From: Streptantibioticus rubrisoli
GTDB taxonomy: Bacteria > Actinomycetota > Actinomycetes > Streptomycetales > Streptomycetaceae
Assembly: GCF_024436055.1 (NCBI RefSeq)
Contig: NZ_JANFNH010000001.1
Span: 496,001 to 560,000, forward strand
Reading direction: 5' to 3'
Length of the DNA: 64,000 nt
Numbering within the stretch: position 1 is the first letter of the stretch; the number at the start of each line of letters is the position of its first letter. The position numbers were made by a program, and so were the translations under genes. Of this stretch, positions 44,846 through 52,419 are shown piece after piece. The notes beneath the pieces are model-generated. The model ran no database searches. It had not been told where the DNA came from and saw only the letters and a list, made by a program, of their open reading frames with translations.

Positions 44846-45487
44846 TCACCGCGGCTCGGCCAGCCGCCGGATCTTGACGGTGTTGTCGGTGCGGGTGATC
44901 GACTGGCCGTCCGGCAGCGTCTGGATCCGCTCGTGCTCCTCGCTGAGCAGCACCTCCCACTGCCCGTCCGGCAGGTGCAGCGCTTCGATGACCTCCTCCG
45001 GGGTGGGCAGCGGCACGCTGGGGTGGGAGTGGTCCTCCCACGTGGGAAGGCCGCAGTGCCCCTCGATGAGCAGCACCCCGCCGGGCGCGACCGCCGCCGC
45101 TGCCTTCCGCAGGATCTCCTCTCGCGGGATGTCGCCGAAGGAGTGCAGGAACTGGGCCGACACCAGGTCGAACTCGCCGGTGGGAAAGGAGGTCGCGAGG
45201 TCGTGCCACTGCCAGTCGATCCGGTCGCCGACGCCCGCCGCCCGCGCGTGCCGGGCCGCGCGGTCCAGGGCGACGCGGGAGATGTCGGCCGCGGTGACCC
45301 GCCAGCCCTGCCCGGCGAGCCAGATCGCGTCGCCTCCCTCACCGCATCCCAGGTCCAGCGCTCTGCCCGGCTGGAGGCCGGATGCCTCCCGGAACAGGAC
45401 GGTGTTGGGCTTGCCGCTCCAGATCCGCTCGCTTTCGCGGTAGCGGGCGTCCCAGAGCTCGGCGGTCGAGTGGGTGTGTTCGGTCAT
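44846..45487 (-). CDS. Class I SAM-dependent methyltransferase
   Basis: A 213-residue Rossmann-fold methyltransferase similar to TehB/thiopurine-type enzymes. Motif I is ALDLGCGEGGDAIWLA, the acidic end of strand 2 is VTAADIS, and FDLVSAQFLHS forms motif II. The WDARYRESERIWSGKPN opening is shared with small-molecule methyltransferases of the tellurite/thiopurine group. It starts behind GGAAGGAAA and diverges from an XRE-cupin regulator, which probably controls it. Confidence 0.88.
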   Translation of the reverse strand: MTEHTHSTAELWDARYRESERIWSGKPNTVLFREASGLQPGRALDLGCGEGGDAIWLAGQGWRVTAADISRVALDRAARHARAAGVGDRIDWQWHDLATSFPTGEFDLVSAQFLHSFGDIPREEILRKAAAAVAPGGVLLIEGHCGLPTWEDHSHPSVPLPTPEEVIEALHLPDGQWEVLLSEEHERIQTLPDGQSITRTDNTVKIRRLAEPR

Positions 45488-45584
45488 CTGCCGTTTCCTT
45501 CCGGCGGTTTGGGGTGCTGGCGGGAGCGCCGCCCTCGATCCGTGGGCCGCGCACACCGCAGAGCCTCGCCCCGGGCCGACCGGC

Positions 45585-45612
45585 TTGACAAACATTCTTG
45601 CCGAATCGGCAA
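45585..45612. promoter_or_regulatory. Promoter with 15-bp palindromic operator
   Basis: TTGACA (45585-45590) is a perfect -35 element. The palindrome TTGCCGA-A-TCGGCAA (45598-45612) covers the region where the -10 of the XRE-cupin gene should be, so binding there would block transcription. It lies between the divergent methyltransferase and regulator genes and may serve both. Confidence 0.65.
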
Positions 45613-45620
45613 ATGGATCC

Positions 45621-46211
45621 ATGGCTGACGACGACCTGGCGAGCGTGTTGACCGCCGTAGGCCCGCGACTGCGGGCGCTGCGGCAGGACCGCGGCACCAC
45701 CTTGGCCCAGCTGAGCGAGCAGACCGGAATCTCGCTGAGCACCCTGTCCCGGCTGGAGTCTGGACGGCGCAAACCCACCCTGGAACTGCTGCTCCCGCTG
45801 GCCAAGGCCCATGGTGTGCCACTGGACGACCTGGTCGGGGCGCCCGCCACCGGTGACCCCCGCATCCACCCGCGCCCCATCAACCGGCATGGTCAGACCC
45901 TGGTGCCGCTCACCCGCTACCTCGGCGGTATGCACGCCTACAAGCACATCATGCCCGTCGGGCTGACCAGGCACCCGCGGCCCGAACTCACCGTGCACGA
46001 GGGCTATGAGTGGCTCTATGTCCTGTCCGGCCGACTGCTGCTGTACCTGGGCGAGCAGGACCTCGTGCTGACCGCGGGAGAGGCCGCCGAGTTCGACACC
46101 CGGCTCCCGCACGGCTTCGCCAACGCCGGATCACAACCCGTCGAGTTCCTGAGCCTGTTCGGGCCGCAGGGCGAACGGATGCACGTACGCGCCCGCCCCA
46201 CTAACGAGTGA
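45621..46211 (+). CDS. XRE-family regulator with C-terminal cupin domain
   Basis: A 196-residue regulator. An N-terminal helix-turn-helix (RLRALRQDRGTTLAQLSEQT, GISLSTLSRLESG) is joined to a cupin sensor domain (HEGYEWLYVLSGRLLLYLGE, RLPHGFANAG). Family members sense small metabolites through the cupin and control an adjacent enzyme or transporter. ATG 45621 is in frame; the ribosome binding site is weak. A palindrome overlapping its promoter suggests autoregulation and control of the divergent methyltransferase. Confidence 0.9.
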   Translation: MADDDLASVLTAVGPRLRALRQDRGTTLAQLSEQTGISLSTLSRLESGRRKPTLELLLPLAKAHGVPLDDLVGAPATGDPRIHPRPINRHGQTLVPLTRYLGGMHAYKHIMPVGLTRHPRPELTVHEGYEWLYVLSGRLLLYLGEQDLVLTAGEAAEFDTRLPHGFANAGSQPVEFLSLFGPQGERMHVRARPTNE

Positions 46212-46216
46212 CCTGT

Positions 46217-46435
46217 TCAGTCCGCCAGACCGGGCAGCACGTCCTGCTCGACCTCCGTGCGCGGCGGCCGCGGGGCGCCGCGCTCCGCCAGCTTGGCGCG
46301 GCAGCCGTCGCCCAGTCCCCACAGGCGCGCCTCCCGGCCGGTCAACGGCCGCCCGCACAGGCGGCAGTTGACGCGCCGACGTTCCTCCGGCTCGTCGCCC
46401 TCCGCAAGCGGCAGGGGCGGATGCGGCGCGGTCAC
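46217..46435 (-). CDS. Small zinc-ribbon-like protein (DUF6011-type)
   Basis: A 72-residue protein with CRLCGRPLTGREARLWGLGD followed by GC, a treble-clef/zinc-ribbon pattern with two CxxC-like pairs. It begins with GTG 46435, which overlaps the stop of the Smr gene by four bases (GTGA), so it is translated by coupling. Small proteins with this finger are common near nucleic-acid enzymes; function unknown. Confidence 0.7.
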   Translation of the reverse strand: MTAPHPPLPLAEGDEPEERRRVNCRLCGRPLTGREARLWGLGDGCRAKLAERGAPRPPRTEVEQDVLPGLAD

Positions 46436-46686
46436 CGGGCTGGCCTGAAGTGGACCAGGAGACGGCCCGGGTTGTCCGGGTCGGCCTCGACCCGGTCGTA
46501 CAGCTTCTTGATGTGCTTCTGGCCGAGGAACGCCAGAGCGCGCCGCTTGAGCTGCCCCGATCCCTTGCCGGGGATGATCTCCACGACGGTCTCGCCGGTT
46601 CGGGCGGCCTTGAAGATGGTCTGCCGGAGGGCGAGTTCGATGTCGCGGTTGTTCCGGAAGATCGGGTGAAGGTCGAGGGTCAGCAA
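46432..46686 (-). CDS. Small Smr-domain protein
   Basis: An 84-residue protein that is essentially one Smr domain: LDLHPIFRNNRDIELAL opening with the DLH motif, then VVEIIPGKGSGQLKRRAL in which GKGSG replaces the usual GKGxHS, and a KHIKKLYDRVEADP tail. Smr domains nick DNA or RNA or cleave mRNA on stalled ribosomes. The TTG start at 46686 sits six bases after AGGAGGGG. The frame is open upstream but its composition is not protein-like. Coupled to the zinc-ribbon gene. Confidence 0.82.
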   Translation of the reverse strand: MLTLDLHPIFRNNRDIELALRQTIFKAARTGETVVEIIPGKGSGQLKRRALAFLGQKHIKKLYDRVEADPDNPGRLLVHFRPAR

Positions 46687-46925
46687 CGTCAACCCCTCCT
46701 GTCGGTTCCGGCACGGCCCAGCCCGAGTCTGCCATGCCCCCGCACGGGCGACACCCGGCGGGTGTGCCGTGCTCGCGGCGGACCCGCCGGTTCGGTGGGG
46801 CCTTGCGTGCGCCAGCGGTGTGAGATGACAGCGCATCGGTTTGACGCCGGTCAGGAACGGTTAGCCCGAAACGCTGTGCCGATGTGTTGCTCCGCGGAAC
46901 CGCACGCACCGGAAGGAGACGAGCC

Positions 46926-47441
46926 ATGGGTGCCATGACCGCGGTCACCCTGAACGTCAACGGCGAGCGGTTCTCACGTGAACTCGACAACCGCACCACG
47001 CTGTTGGACCTGCTGCGCGAACACGCGCACCTGTCCGGGGTGAAGAAGGGCTGCGACCACGGACAGTGCGGAGCCTGCACGGTCCTGCTCGACGGCCGTC
47101 GGGTCAACTCCTGTCTGCTGCTGGCGGTCGCCATGGACGGAACCGAGATCACCACCATCGAGGGGCTGTCCGACGGCACCACCTTGCACCCGCTCCAGCG
47201 GGCGTTCGTGGACCACGACGCCTTCCAGTGCGGCTTCTGCACGCCGGGCCAGATCTGCTCGGCGGTCGGCGCGATCGCCGAGGCGCGCGCCGGATGGCCC
47301 AGTGCCGTCACCGCCCACGACGCTCCGCCGGGTCCGGTCGAGCTGACCGTCCCGGAGGTCCGCGAGCGGATGAGCGGCAACCTGTGCCGTTGCGGCGCCT
47401 ATGTGAACATCGTCAGTGCGGTACGGGAAGTGGCTAGGTGA
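46926..47441 (+). CDS. Aldehyde oxidoreductase, [2Fe-2S] subunit (PaoA-like)
   Basis: A 171-residue iron-sulfur subunit of a xanthine-oxidase-family enzyme. The plant-type [2Fe-2S] cluster is bound by CDHGQCGACTVL with a downstream Cys; the second by CGFCTPGQ and CRCG near the C-terminus. It passes electrons between the molybdenum centre and the flavin subunit. No twin-arginine signal is present, unlike periplasmic PaoA, so the enzyme is likely cytosolic. ATG 46926 follows GGAAGGAGACGAG. Its stop overlaps the next gene's start. Confidence 0.92.
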   Translation: MGAMTAVTLNVNGERFSRELDNRTTLLDLLREHAHLSGVKKGCDHGQCGACTVLLDGRRVNSCLLLAVAMDGTEITTIEGLSDGTTLHPLQRAFVDHDAFQCGFCTPGQICSAVGAIAEARAGWPSAVTAHDAPPGPVELTVPEVRERMSGNLCRCGAYVNIVSAVREVAR

Positions 47442-48439
47442 AGGAATTCCGGTACGAACGGCCGACCGACGCCGACTCGGCCGTCGCTTTGCTGACCGAC
47501 GCTCCTGGCGCCGCCTACCTCGGTGGCGGCACCAATCTGGTGGACCTGATGAAACTCGGCGTGGCCGCCCCTGACCTGTTGGTCGACGTCAGCCGGCTGC
47601 CGTTCGAGGAGGTCGAGGAGACCGACGGCGGCGGGCTGCGGGTCGGCGCCGCGGTACGCAACAGCACCCTCGCCGCCCGCAGGATGGTGCGCGAGCGCTA
47701 TCCGATCGTCTCCGAGGCACTGCTGTCCGGCGCCTCGGCGCAGCTGCGCAACGCCGCTACTGTCGGCGGCAACCTGTTGCAGCGCACCCGATGCCTGTAC
47801 TTCCAGGACGTCGGCAAGCCGTGCAACAAGCGTCGGCCGGGCTCCGGCTGCCCCGCCCGAGAGGGCGTCCACCGGGACCTGGCGATCCTCGGCGCGTCGG
47901 AGCACTGCGTCGCCACCCATCCGTCCGACCTCGCCGTGGCGCTGGCCGCACTGGACGCGATGGTGCACCTGGTCTCGGCCGCGGGCCCGCGTTCGCTGCC
48001 GCTGACCGAACTGCACCGGCTGCCGGGCGACGAACCGCACCGCGACACCGTCCTGCGGCACGGTGAACTCATCACCGCAGTGGAGCTTCCGCCGCCGGTG
48101 CCCGAGGCCCGCTCGGCCTACCGCAAGGCCCGTGACCGGGCCTCGTACGCCTTCGCGCTCGCCTCCGTCGCGGCCGTGCTCCAGGTGCGCGGGGGAATGG
48201 TGCACCATGTGCGGATCGCCTTCGGCGCGCTGGCGGCCAGGCCCTGGCGGGCCCGGACCGCGGAAGAGGCGTTGCTGGGGCAGCCCGCGACCGAGGAGGC
48301 CTTCGGGGAAGCGGTCGACCGGGAGCTGGCCGCCGCCCGGCCGCTGCGGGACAACGGCTACAAGGTCCCCCTCGCCCGCCGCCTCGCCGTCAGCGTGCTC
48401 ACCGACCTGGCGGCGCCGGACGCCGGGGGCCAGCGATGA
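47438..48439 (+). CDS. Aldehyde oxidoreductase, FAD/[4Fe-4S] subunit (PaoB-like)
   Basis: A 333-residue FAD-binding subunit of the CO/xanthine dehydrogenase medium-chain family. The FAD loops AYLGGGTNLVDLMK and NAATVGGNLLQ are present. A stretch with CLYFQDVGKPCNKRRPGSGC supplies the extra cysteines that bind a [4Fe-4S] cluster in E. coli PaoB and 4-hydroxybenzoyl-CoA reductase; classical xanthine dehydrogenases lack it. GTG 47438 overlaps the upstream stop (GTGA). It accepts electrons and passes them to an external acceptor. Confidence 0.92.
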   Translation: MKEFRYERPTDADSAVALLTDAPGAAYLGGGTNLVDLMKLGVAAPDLLVDVSRLPFEEVEETDGGGLRVGAAVRNSTLAARRMVRERYPIVSEALLSGASAQLRNAATVGGNLLQRTRCLYFQDVGKPCNKRRPGSGCPAREGVHRDLAILGASEHCVATHPSDLAVALAALDAMVHLVSAAGPRSLPLTELHRLPGDEPHRDTVLRHGELITAVELPPPVPEARSAYRKARDRASYAFALASVAAVLQVRGGMVHHVRIAFGALAARPWRARTAEEALLGQPATEEAFGEAVDRELAAARPLRDNGYKVPLARRLAVSVLTDLAAPDAGGQR

Positions 48440-50550
48440 CCACCACCAAGCCCCTGCTCGGGGCGCCCACGGCCCGGCTGGAGGCCCGCGAGAAGGTCAC
48501 CGGCACCGCCCGCTACGCCACCGACTACCCCACCGACCGGACCGCGTACGCCTGGCCGGTGCCCGCCACCGTCGTGCGCGGCGAGATCACGGCGATCGAC
48601 GCCACCGCGGCCCTGGCCGACCCGGCCGTGCTCGCCGTCCTCAGCCACCAGAACGCCCCGCGGCTGCGCGAGACCGACGACCCGTTCGTCACCGTGCTGC
48701 AGAGCCCACGCATCAACCACCGCGGCCAGTACGTCGCGCTCGCCGTCGCCACCTCACTGGAGGCCGCACGCGCGGCCGCCGAAGCGATCCGGGTGACCTA
48801 CCGCTGCGAGCCGCACGATGTCGTGCTGACCCCCGACCACCCCGGTCTCTACAAACCCGACGAGGTTGGCGTGGGCATGCCCGCCGACCGGGAGCACGGT
48901 GACTTCGACACCACCTACGCCAACGCGCGGGTGCGCATCGACGTGGTCTACGAGACCCCGGCGCTGCACAACCACCCGATGGAACCGCACTCGGCCACCG
49001 CGTTGTGGGACGGCGACGAGCTGACGGTCTACGACTCCAACCAGGACTCCTCAGGTGTCCAGCAGGCCCTCGCCCGGCTGTTCGGACTGGCGGCCGACAA
49101 GGTGCACGTGGTCAACGAGCACGTCGGCGGCGGCTTCGGGTCCAAGGGCTCCGCCCGAGCTCCCGTCGTGCTCGCCGCGATGGCCGCCCGCACCGTGCGC
49201 CGCCCGGTCAAGCTCGCCCTGCCGCGCAACCAGCTCGCCGCCACCATCGGCTACCGCGCCCCCACTATCCAACGGATCCGCGTCGGCGCCGACGCCGAAG
49301 GGCACATCCACGCGCTCGCCCATGAGTTGGTCACCCAGACGGCCACCGTCGGCGAGTTCGTGGAGTTCGCCGCGGTGCCCACCCGCACCATGTACCACGC
49401 TCCGCACAGCCGCACCACCCACCGGGTCACCCGCCTTGACGTGCCCGCCCCCTCGTGGATGCGCGCCCCAGGCGAGTGCCCGGGGATGTTCGCCCTGGAG
49501 TCGGCGATGGACGAACTCGCCCTGGCCTGCGGGCTCGACCCCGTCGAACTGCGGCTGCGCAACGAGCCGACGGTCGAGCCGGACACCGGCCTGCCGTACA
49601 GCAGCCGCCACCTCGTGGAGTGCCTGCGGGAAGGCGCCCGCCGGTTCGGCTGGCACGACCGGGACGCCCGGATCGCCACCAGCCGCGAGGGCCGGTTCCT
49701 GATCGGCAGCGGAGTCGCCGCTTCCACTTACCCGGCGTTCGTCATGCCCTCGCACGCCGAGGCGCACGCCGCCGCCGACGGCGGTTACGAGGTGCGCGTC
49801 AGTGCCAGCGACATCGGCACCGGCGCCCGTACCGTGCTCGCCCAGATCGCCGCCGAGGCCCTGGGCGTGCCGTTGGACAGCGTCCGGGTGCGCGTCGGCA
49901 GCAGCGATCTGCCGCCCGCCTCGGTGGCCGGAGGCTCCTCCGGTACGGCCTCCTGGGGCTGGCCGGTGCACAAGGCCTGCACCGAGTTGCGGCGCCGCCT
50001 GGCGGAGTGCGGGCACGCGGTGCCCGAGCAGGGCATCACCGTCGCCGCGGACATCGCCGAAGAACTGGACGACCGGGAGGACTTCGCCCGCCACGCCTTC
50101 GGCGCGCAGTTCGCCGAGGTGCAGGTCGACCCGGTCACCGGTGAGACCCGGGTGCGCCGACTGCTCGGCGTCTTCGCGGCGGGCCGGATCCTCAACCCCC
50201 GTACCGCGCGCTCCCAGTTCATCGGCGGGATGACAATGGGTTTGGGAATGGCGCTACTTGAGGGCAGCACCATGGACCGGGAGTTCGGCGACTACGCGGA
50301 ACGCGATCTGGCCTCCTACCACGTACCCGCCTGCGCGGACGTACCGGAGATCGACGTCCACTGGATCGACGAGGAAGATCCGCATCTCAACCCCATGGGC
50401 TCCAAGGGCATCGGCGAGATCGGCATCGTCGGGACCGCGGCGGCGATCGCCAACGCCGTCCACCATGCCACCGGGGTACGGCTGCGCGCGCTGCCCATCC
50501 ACCCCGATGCGCTGCTGACCCGGCTGGCCGACCAGCTAGGTCTGGCATAG
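48436..50550 (+). CDS. Aldehyde oxidoreductase, molybdenum cofactor subunit (PaoC-like)
   Basis: A 704-residue catalytic subunit. It has the family opening TARLEAREKVTGTARYATDY, the cofactor loop VGGGFGSKG, GASTYPAFVM and the active-site base in GSKGIGEIG near the C-terminus. It oxidises aldehydes or N-heterocycles by hydroxylation from water. The ATGA overlap with PaoB shows tight co-translation. No XdhC/PaoD-type cofactor-insertion protein follows within the window, so maturation must come from elsewhere. Substrate unknown. Confidence 0.92.
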   Translation: MTTTKPLLGAPTARLEAREKVTGTARYATDYPTDRTAYAWPVPATVVRGEITAIDATAALADPAVLAVLSHQNAPRLRETDDPFVTVLQSPRINHRGQYVALAVATSLEAARAAAEAIRVTYRCEPHDVVLTPDHPGLYKPDEVGVGMPADREHGDFDTTYANARVRIDVVYETPALHNHPMEPHSATALWDGDELTVYDSNQDSSGVQQALARLFGLAADKVHVVNEHVGGGFGSKGSARAPVVLAAMAARTVRRPVKLALPRNQLAATIGYRAPTIQRIRVGADAEGHIHALAHELVTQTATVGEFVEFAAVPTRTMYHAPHSRTTHRVTRLDVPAPSWMRAPGECPGMFALESAMDELALACGLDPVELRLRNEPTVEPDTGLPYSSRHLVECLREGARRFGWHDRDARIATSREGRFLIGSGVAASTYPAFVMPSHAEAHAAADGGYEVRVSASDIGTGARTVLAQIAAEALGVPLDSVRVRVGSSDLPPASVAGGSSGTASWGWPVHKACTELRRRLAECGHAVPEQGITVAADIAEELDDREDFARHAFGAQFAEVQVDPVTGETRVRRLLGVFAAGRILNPRTARSQFIGGMTMGLGMALLEGSTMDREFGDYAERDLASYHVPACADVPEIDVHWIDEEDPHLNPMGSKGIGEIGIVGTAAAIANAVHHATGVRLRALPIHPDALLTRLADQLGLA

Positions 50551-50638
50551 CGGAACAAAGTGCGACAGAGTTGAGACAAGGCATGGCGGGCAGGAGTCTG
50601 AGTGGTACAGCGGCTCACCCGGTGGTGAGGAGAATCCC

Positions 50639-51124
50639 ATGTCGGACGAGATGTGGGCCAACGAGGTCTACCAACCCGACGGGTCGGAGGTCCAGGACGA
50701 CTGCGGGGTCCTCGACCCGGAGGACACCCTGGACGACCGCGGCGTCCGCCCGGCCATCGACGAGGGGTACTCACCGCCGGAGCGGCCCCTGGCAGTGGAG
50801 CGGTTCGGCGTCACCGGCAGCGAGCAGCGCCGGGGCGAGTCGCTCGAACAGCGGCTCGCGGAGGAGGTACCGGACGTGGGCGAGCCCCCGGGGGACGGCG
50901 TCGGAGACCTGCCCGGCGGCAACGGGGAGCTGATCGACCGCGAGGTCGGCGACGCCCGCTCGGGGCGCCTGGTGGGCGTCGACGAGGGCGTGCCGCACGG
51001 TGCGGAGCAGGCCGACGACATCGCGGCCTACGACGTGGGGATCGCGGGCGGCGCCGCGTCGGCCGAGGAGGCGGCGATGCGCATCGTGGAGGAAGGTCAG
51101 GAGCCGGGCTCCGAGGAACTGTGA
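50639..51124 (+). CDS. DUF5709 protein
   Basis: A 161-residue highly acidic protein recognised by EVYQPDGSEVQDDCGVLDPE, then DTLDDRGVRPAIDEGYSPPE and RPLAVERFG, the hallmark of DUF5709. Function is not established; similar actinobacterial proteins look intrinsically disordered and stress-associated. It follows AGGAGAATCCC. The promoter lies in the 88 bases after the oxidoreductase operon. Confidence 0.9.
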   Translation: MSDEMWANEVYQPDGSEVQDDCGVLDPEDTLDDRGVRPAIDEGYSPPERPLAVERFGVTGSEQRRGESLEQRLAEEVPDVGEPPGDGVGDLPGGNGELIDREVGDARSGRLVGVDEGVPHGAEQADDIAAYDVGIAGGAASAEEAAMRIVEEGQEPGSEEL

Positions 51125-51186
51125 GGCGTCGCCGCGGGCGCCGTCCGCCGACGGGGAACGGCGCGCTTCGCCTGGCAACTCCCTTG

Positions 51187-51209
51187 CGGGGCCCTGATAT
51201 TGGGCCCCG
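51187..51209. terminator. Bidirectional hairpin terminator
   Basis: CGGGGCCC (51187-51194) pairs perfectly with GGGCCCCG (51202-51209) around tgatatt, between the convergent DUF5709 and secreted-protein genes. Confidence 0.85.
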
Positions 51210-51212
51210 ATC

Positions 51213-51647
51213 TCACTTCACGTGGACCGTTGCCGTCCAGTGCAGCACGGTGTGCGGGCAGATGTGGCCGCGTGCGGCGGCGCACCGCTCGTCGGCGGTG
51301 ATGGTCGCGGTGCCGTCGGCGTTCGCGTGGAAGACGGCCCTGGCGCTGCCGCCCCGGGAGGTGGCCTGGAGGGTGCGCTGGAGCACATGCTGATCGCTGG
51401 CGCTCGGCGCGCTCCACATCCATGTCTCTCCGTCCGCCTGGCGGCCGGAGAGACGGACCGTGATGACCGCTCCCCGCCGTACGGTCACGGAGTGGCCGTT
51501 GTCCGTGTTCGTCAGGGTGAGGCGGGCGGCTGTTACCGACCGGTTCGTATGCGGTGCGGCGGAGGCCGGTGCGGGTGCGCAGATCGCGGCGGTGGACAGC
51601 GCCAGCCCGACCGTGAGCGCGGTGACGGGGAATTTCGGGTATCTCAT
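51213..51647 (-). CDS. Secreted hypothetical protein, possibly chagasin-like
   Basis: A 144-residue exported protein with a signal peptide (MRYPKFPVTALTVGLALSTA, cleaved near ASA-A32). The mature domain is beta-rich with two Cys (DERCAA, HICPH). The GAVITVRLSGRQADGETWMW stretch recalls I42/chagasin-type cysteine-protease inhibitors, but the diagnostic NPTTG loop is not clear, so that is only a possibility. The start at 51647 follows GGAGAAC. Confidence 0.65.
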   Translation of the reverse strand: MRYPKFPVTALTVGLALSTAAICAPAPASAAPHTNRSVTAARLTLTNTDNGHSVTVRRGAVITVRLSGRQADGETWMWSAPSASDQHVLQRTLQATSRGGSARAVFHANADGTATITADERCAAARGHICPHTVLHWTATVHVK

Positions 51648-51791
51648 GTTCTCCACTGTCGCTCCCGGCGGCGCCAGCCGCTCGCGAGCGCCGCACGATT
51701 CACTCCTTCGAGGCGGTCAGCGCCTGGAGATGCGGACCGTGCCCTGTGCGGTGACCCTGGAGGGAGGGCCACACAGCCAAGGAGGACCACC

Positions 51792-51980
51792 ATGTCTGTG
51801 CTGGACAAACTCAAGCAGATGCTGAAGGGCCACGAGGAGCAGGCCGGAAGGGGCATCGACAAGGGGGACGACATCCTGGACGAGCGGACGCAGGGCAGAT
51901 ACAGCGGCCAGATCGACACCGCCCGGGACAGGCTCAAAGAGCAACTCGGCAGGGACGAGGGGGATCCGCCGCAGGCCTGA
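51792..51980 (+). CDS. MT0933-type antitoxin-like small protein
   Basis: A 62-residue protein beginning MSVLDKLKQMLKGHEEQAGR with GRYSGQIDTARDRLKEQLG near its end, the conserved pattern of the MT0933/Rv0909 antitoxin family. In mycobacteria such genes pair with a toxin, but no toxin gene is adjacent here, so it may be an orphan or have another role. ATG 51792 follows GGAGG. Confidence 0.8.
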   Translation: MSVLDKLKQMLKGHEEQAGRGIDKGDDILDERTQGRYSGQIDTARDRLKEQLGRDEGDPPQA

Positions 51981-52419
51981 CGGCGCCCACGCGGATCACC
52001 AGGGCGTTTGTGTGGTGCTGGCGCACCGGGGGAGACGCCCCGGCCGCCCGCCAACCGTACGAAGACGGCAGGCGCCCGCCGCGTCCCCGACATCTCCAGC
52101 CCACAGGCGTCATTCGCACCGGAATTCGGCAGAGCCGAACAGAAGTGCTTAGCGGAATCCAGCTTGGAGAGCGGTCACTCGACCGGAAAAAATCCATAAG
52201 GCTCCTTCGCGTAAGGCGATACAGCGCTTATGTGGGTTGTTTCCACGGCGGCGACATATCGAGCGGTCAAAGTCGGCGAGTTGGGCATGGCTCTCCCGCC
52301 TGCTGTCAACCGACCCTGCCGCACCGTGAATTGAACCCCGACGCGCGCCCGTACGTGTGGAGGGCGGTCCGGCCGTTCGACGGCGGGCCGACCGAACCAC
52401 GAAGATCGGAGCCGGATAC
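51981..52419. other. Intergenic region with AT-rich patch
   Basis: 439 bases without a credible gene. A patch at about 52130-52260 is much less GC-rich than the surroundings and includes a run of A (GGAAAAAATCC, 52187-52197) and a CATAAG/CTTATG inverted repeat. It probably contains the promoter of the secreted gene at 52420. Confidence 0.45.
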
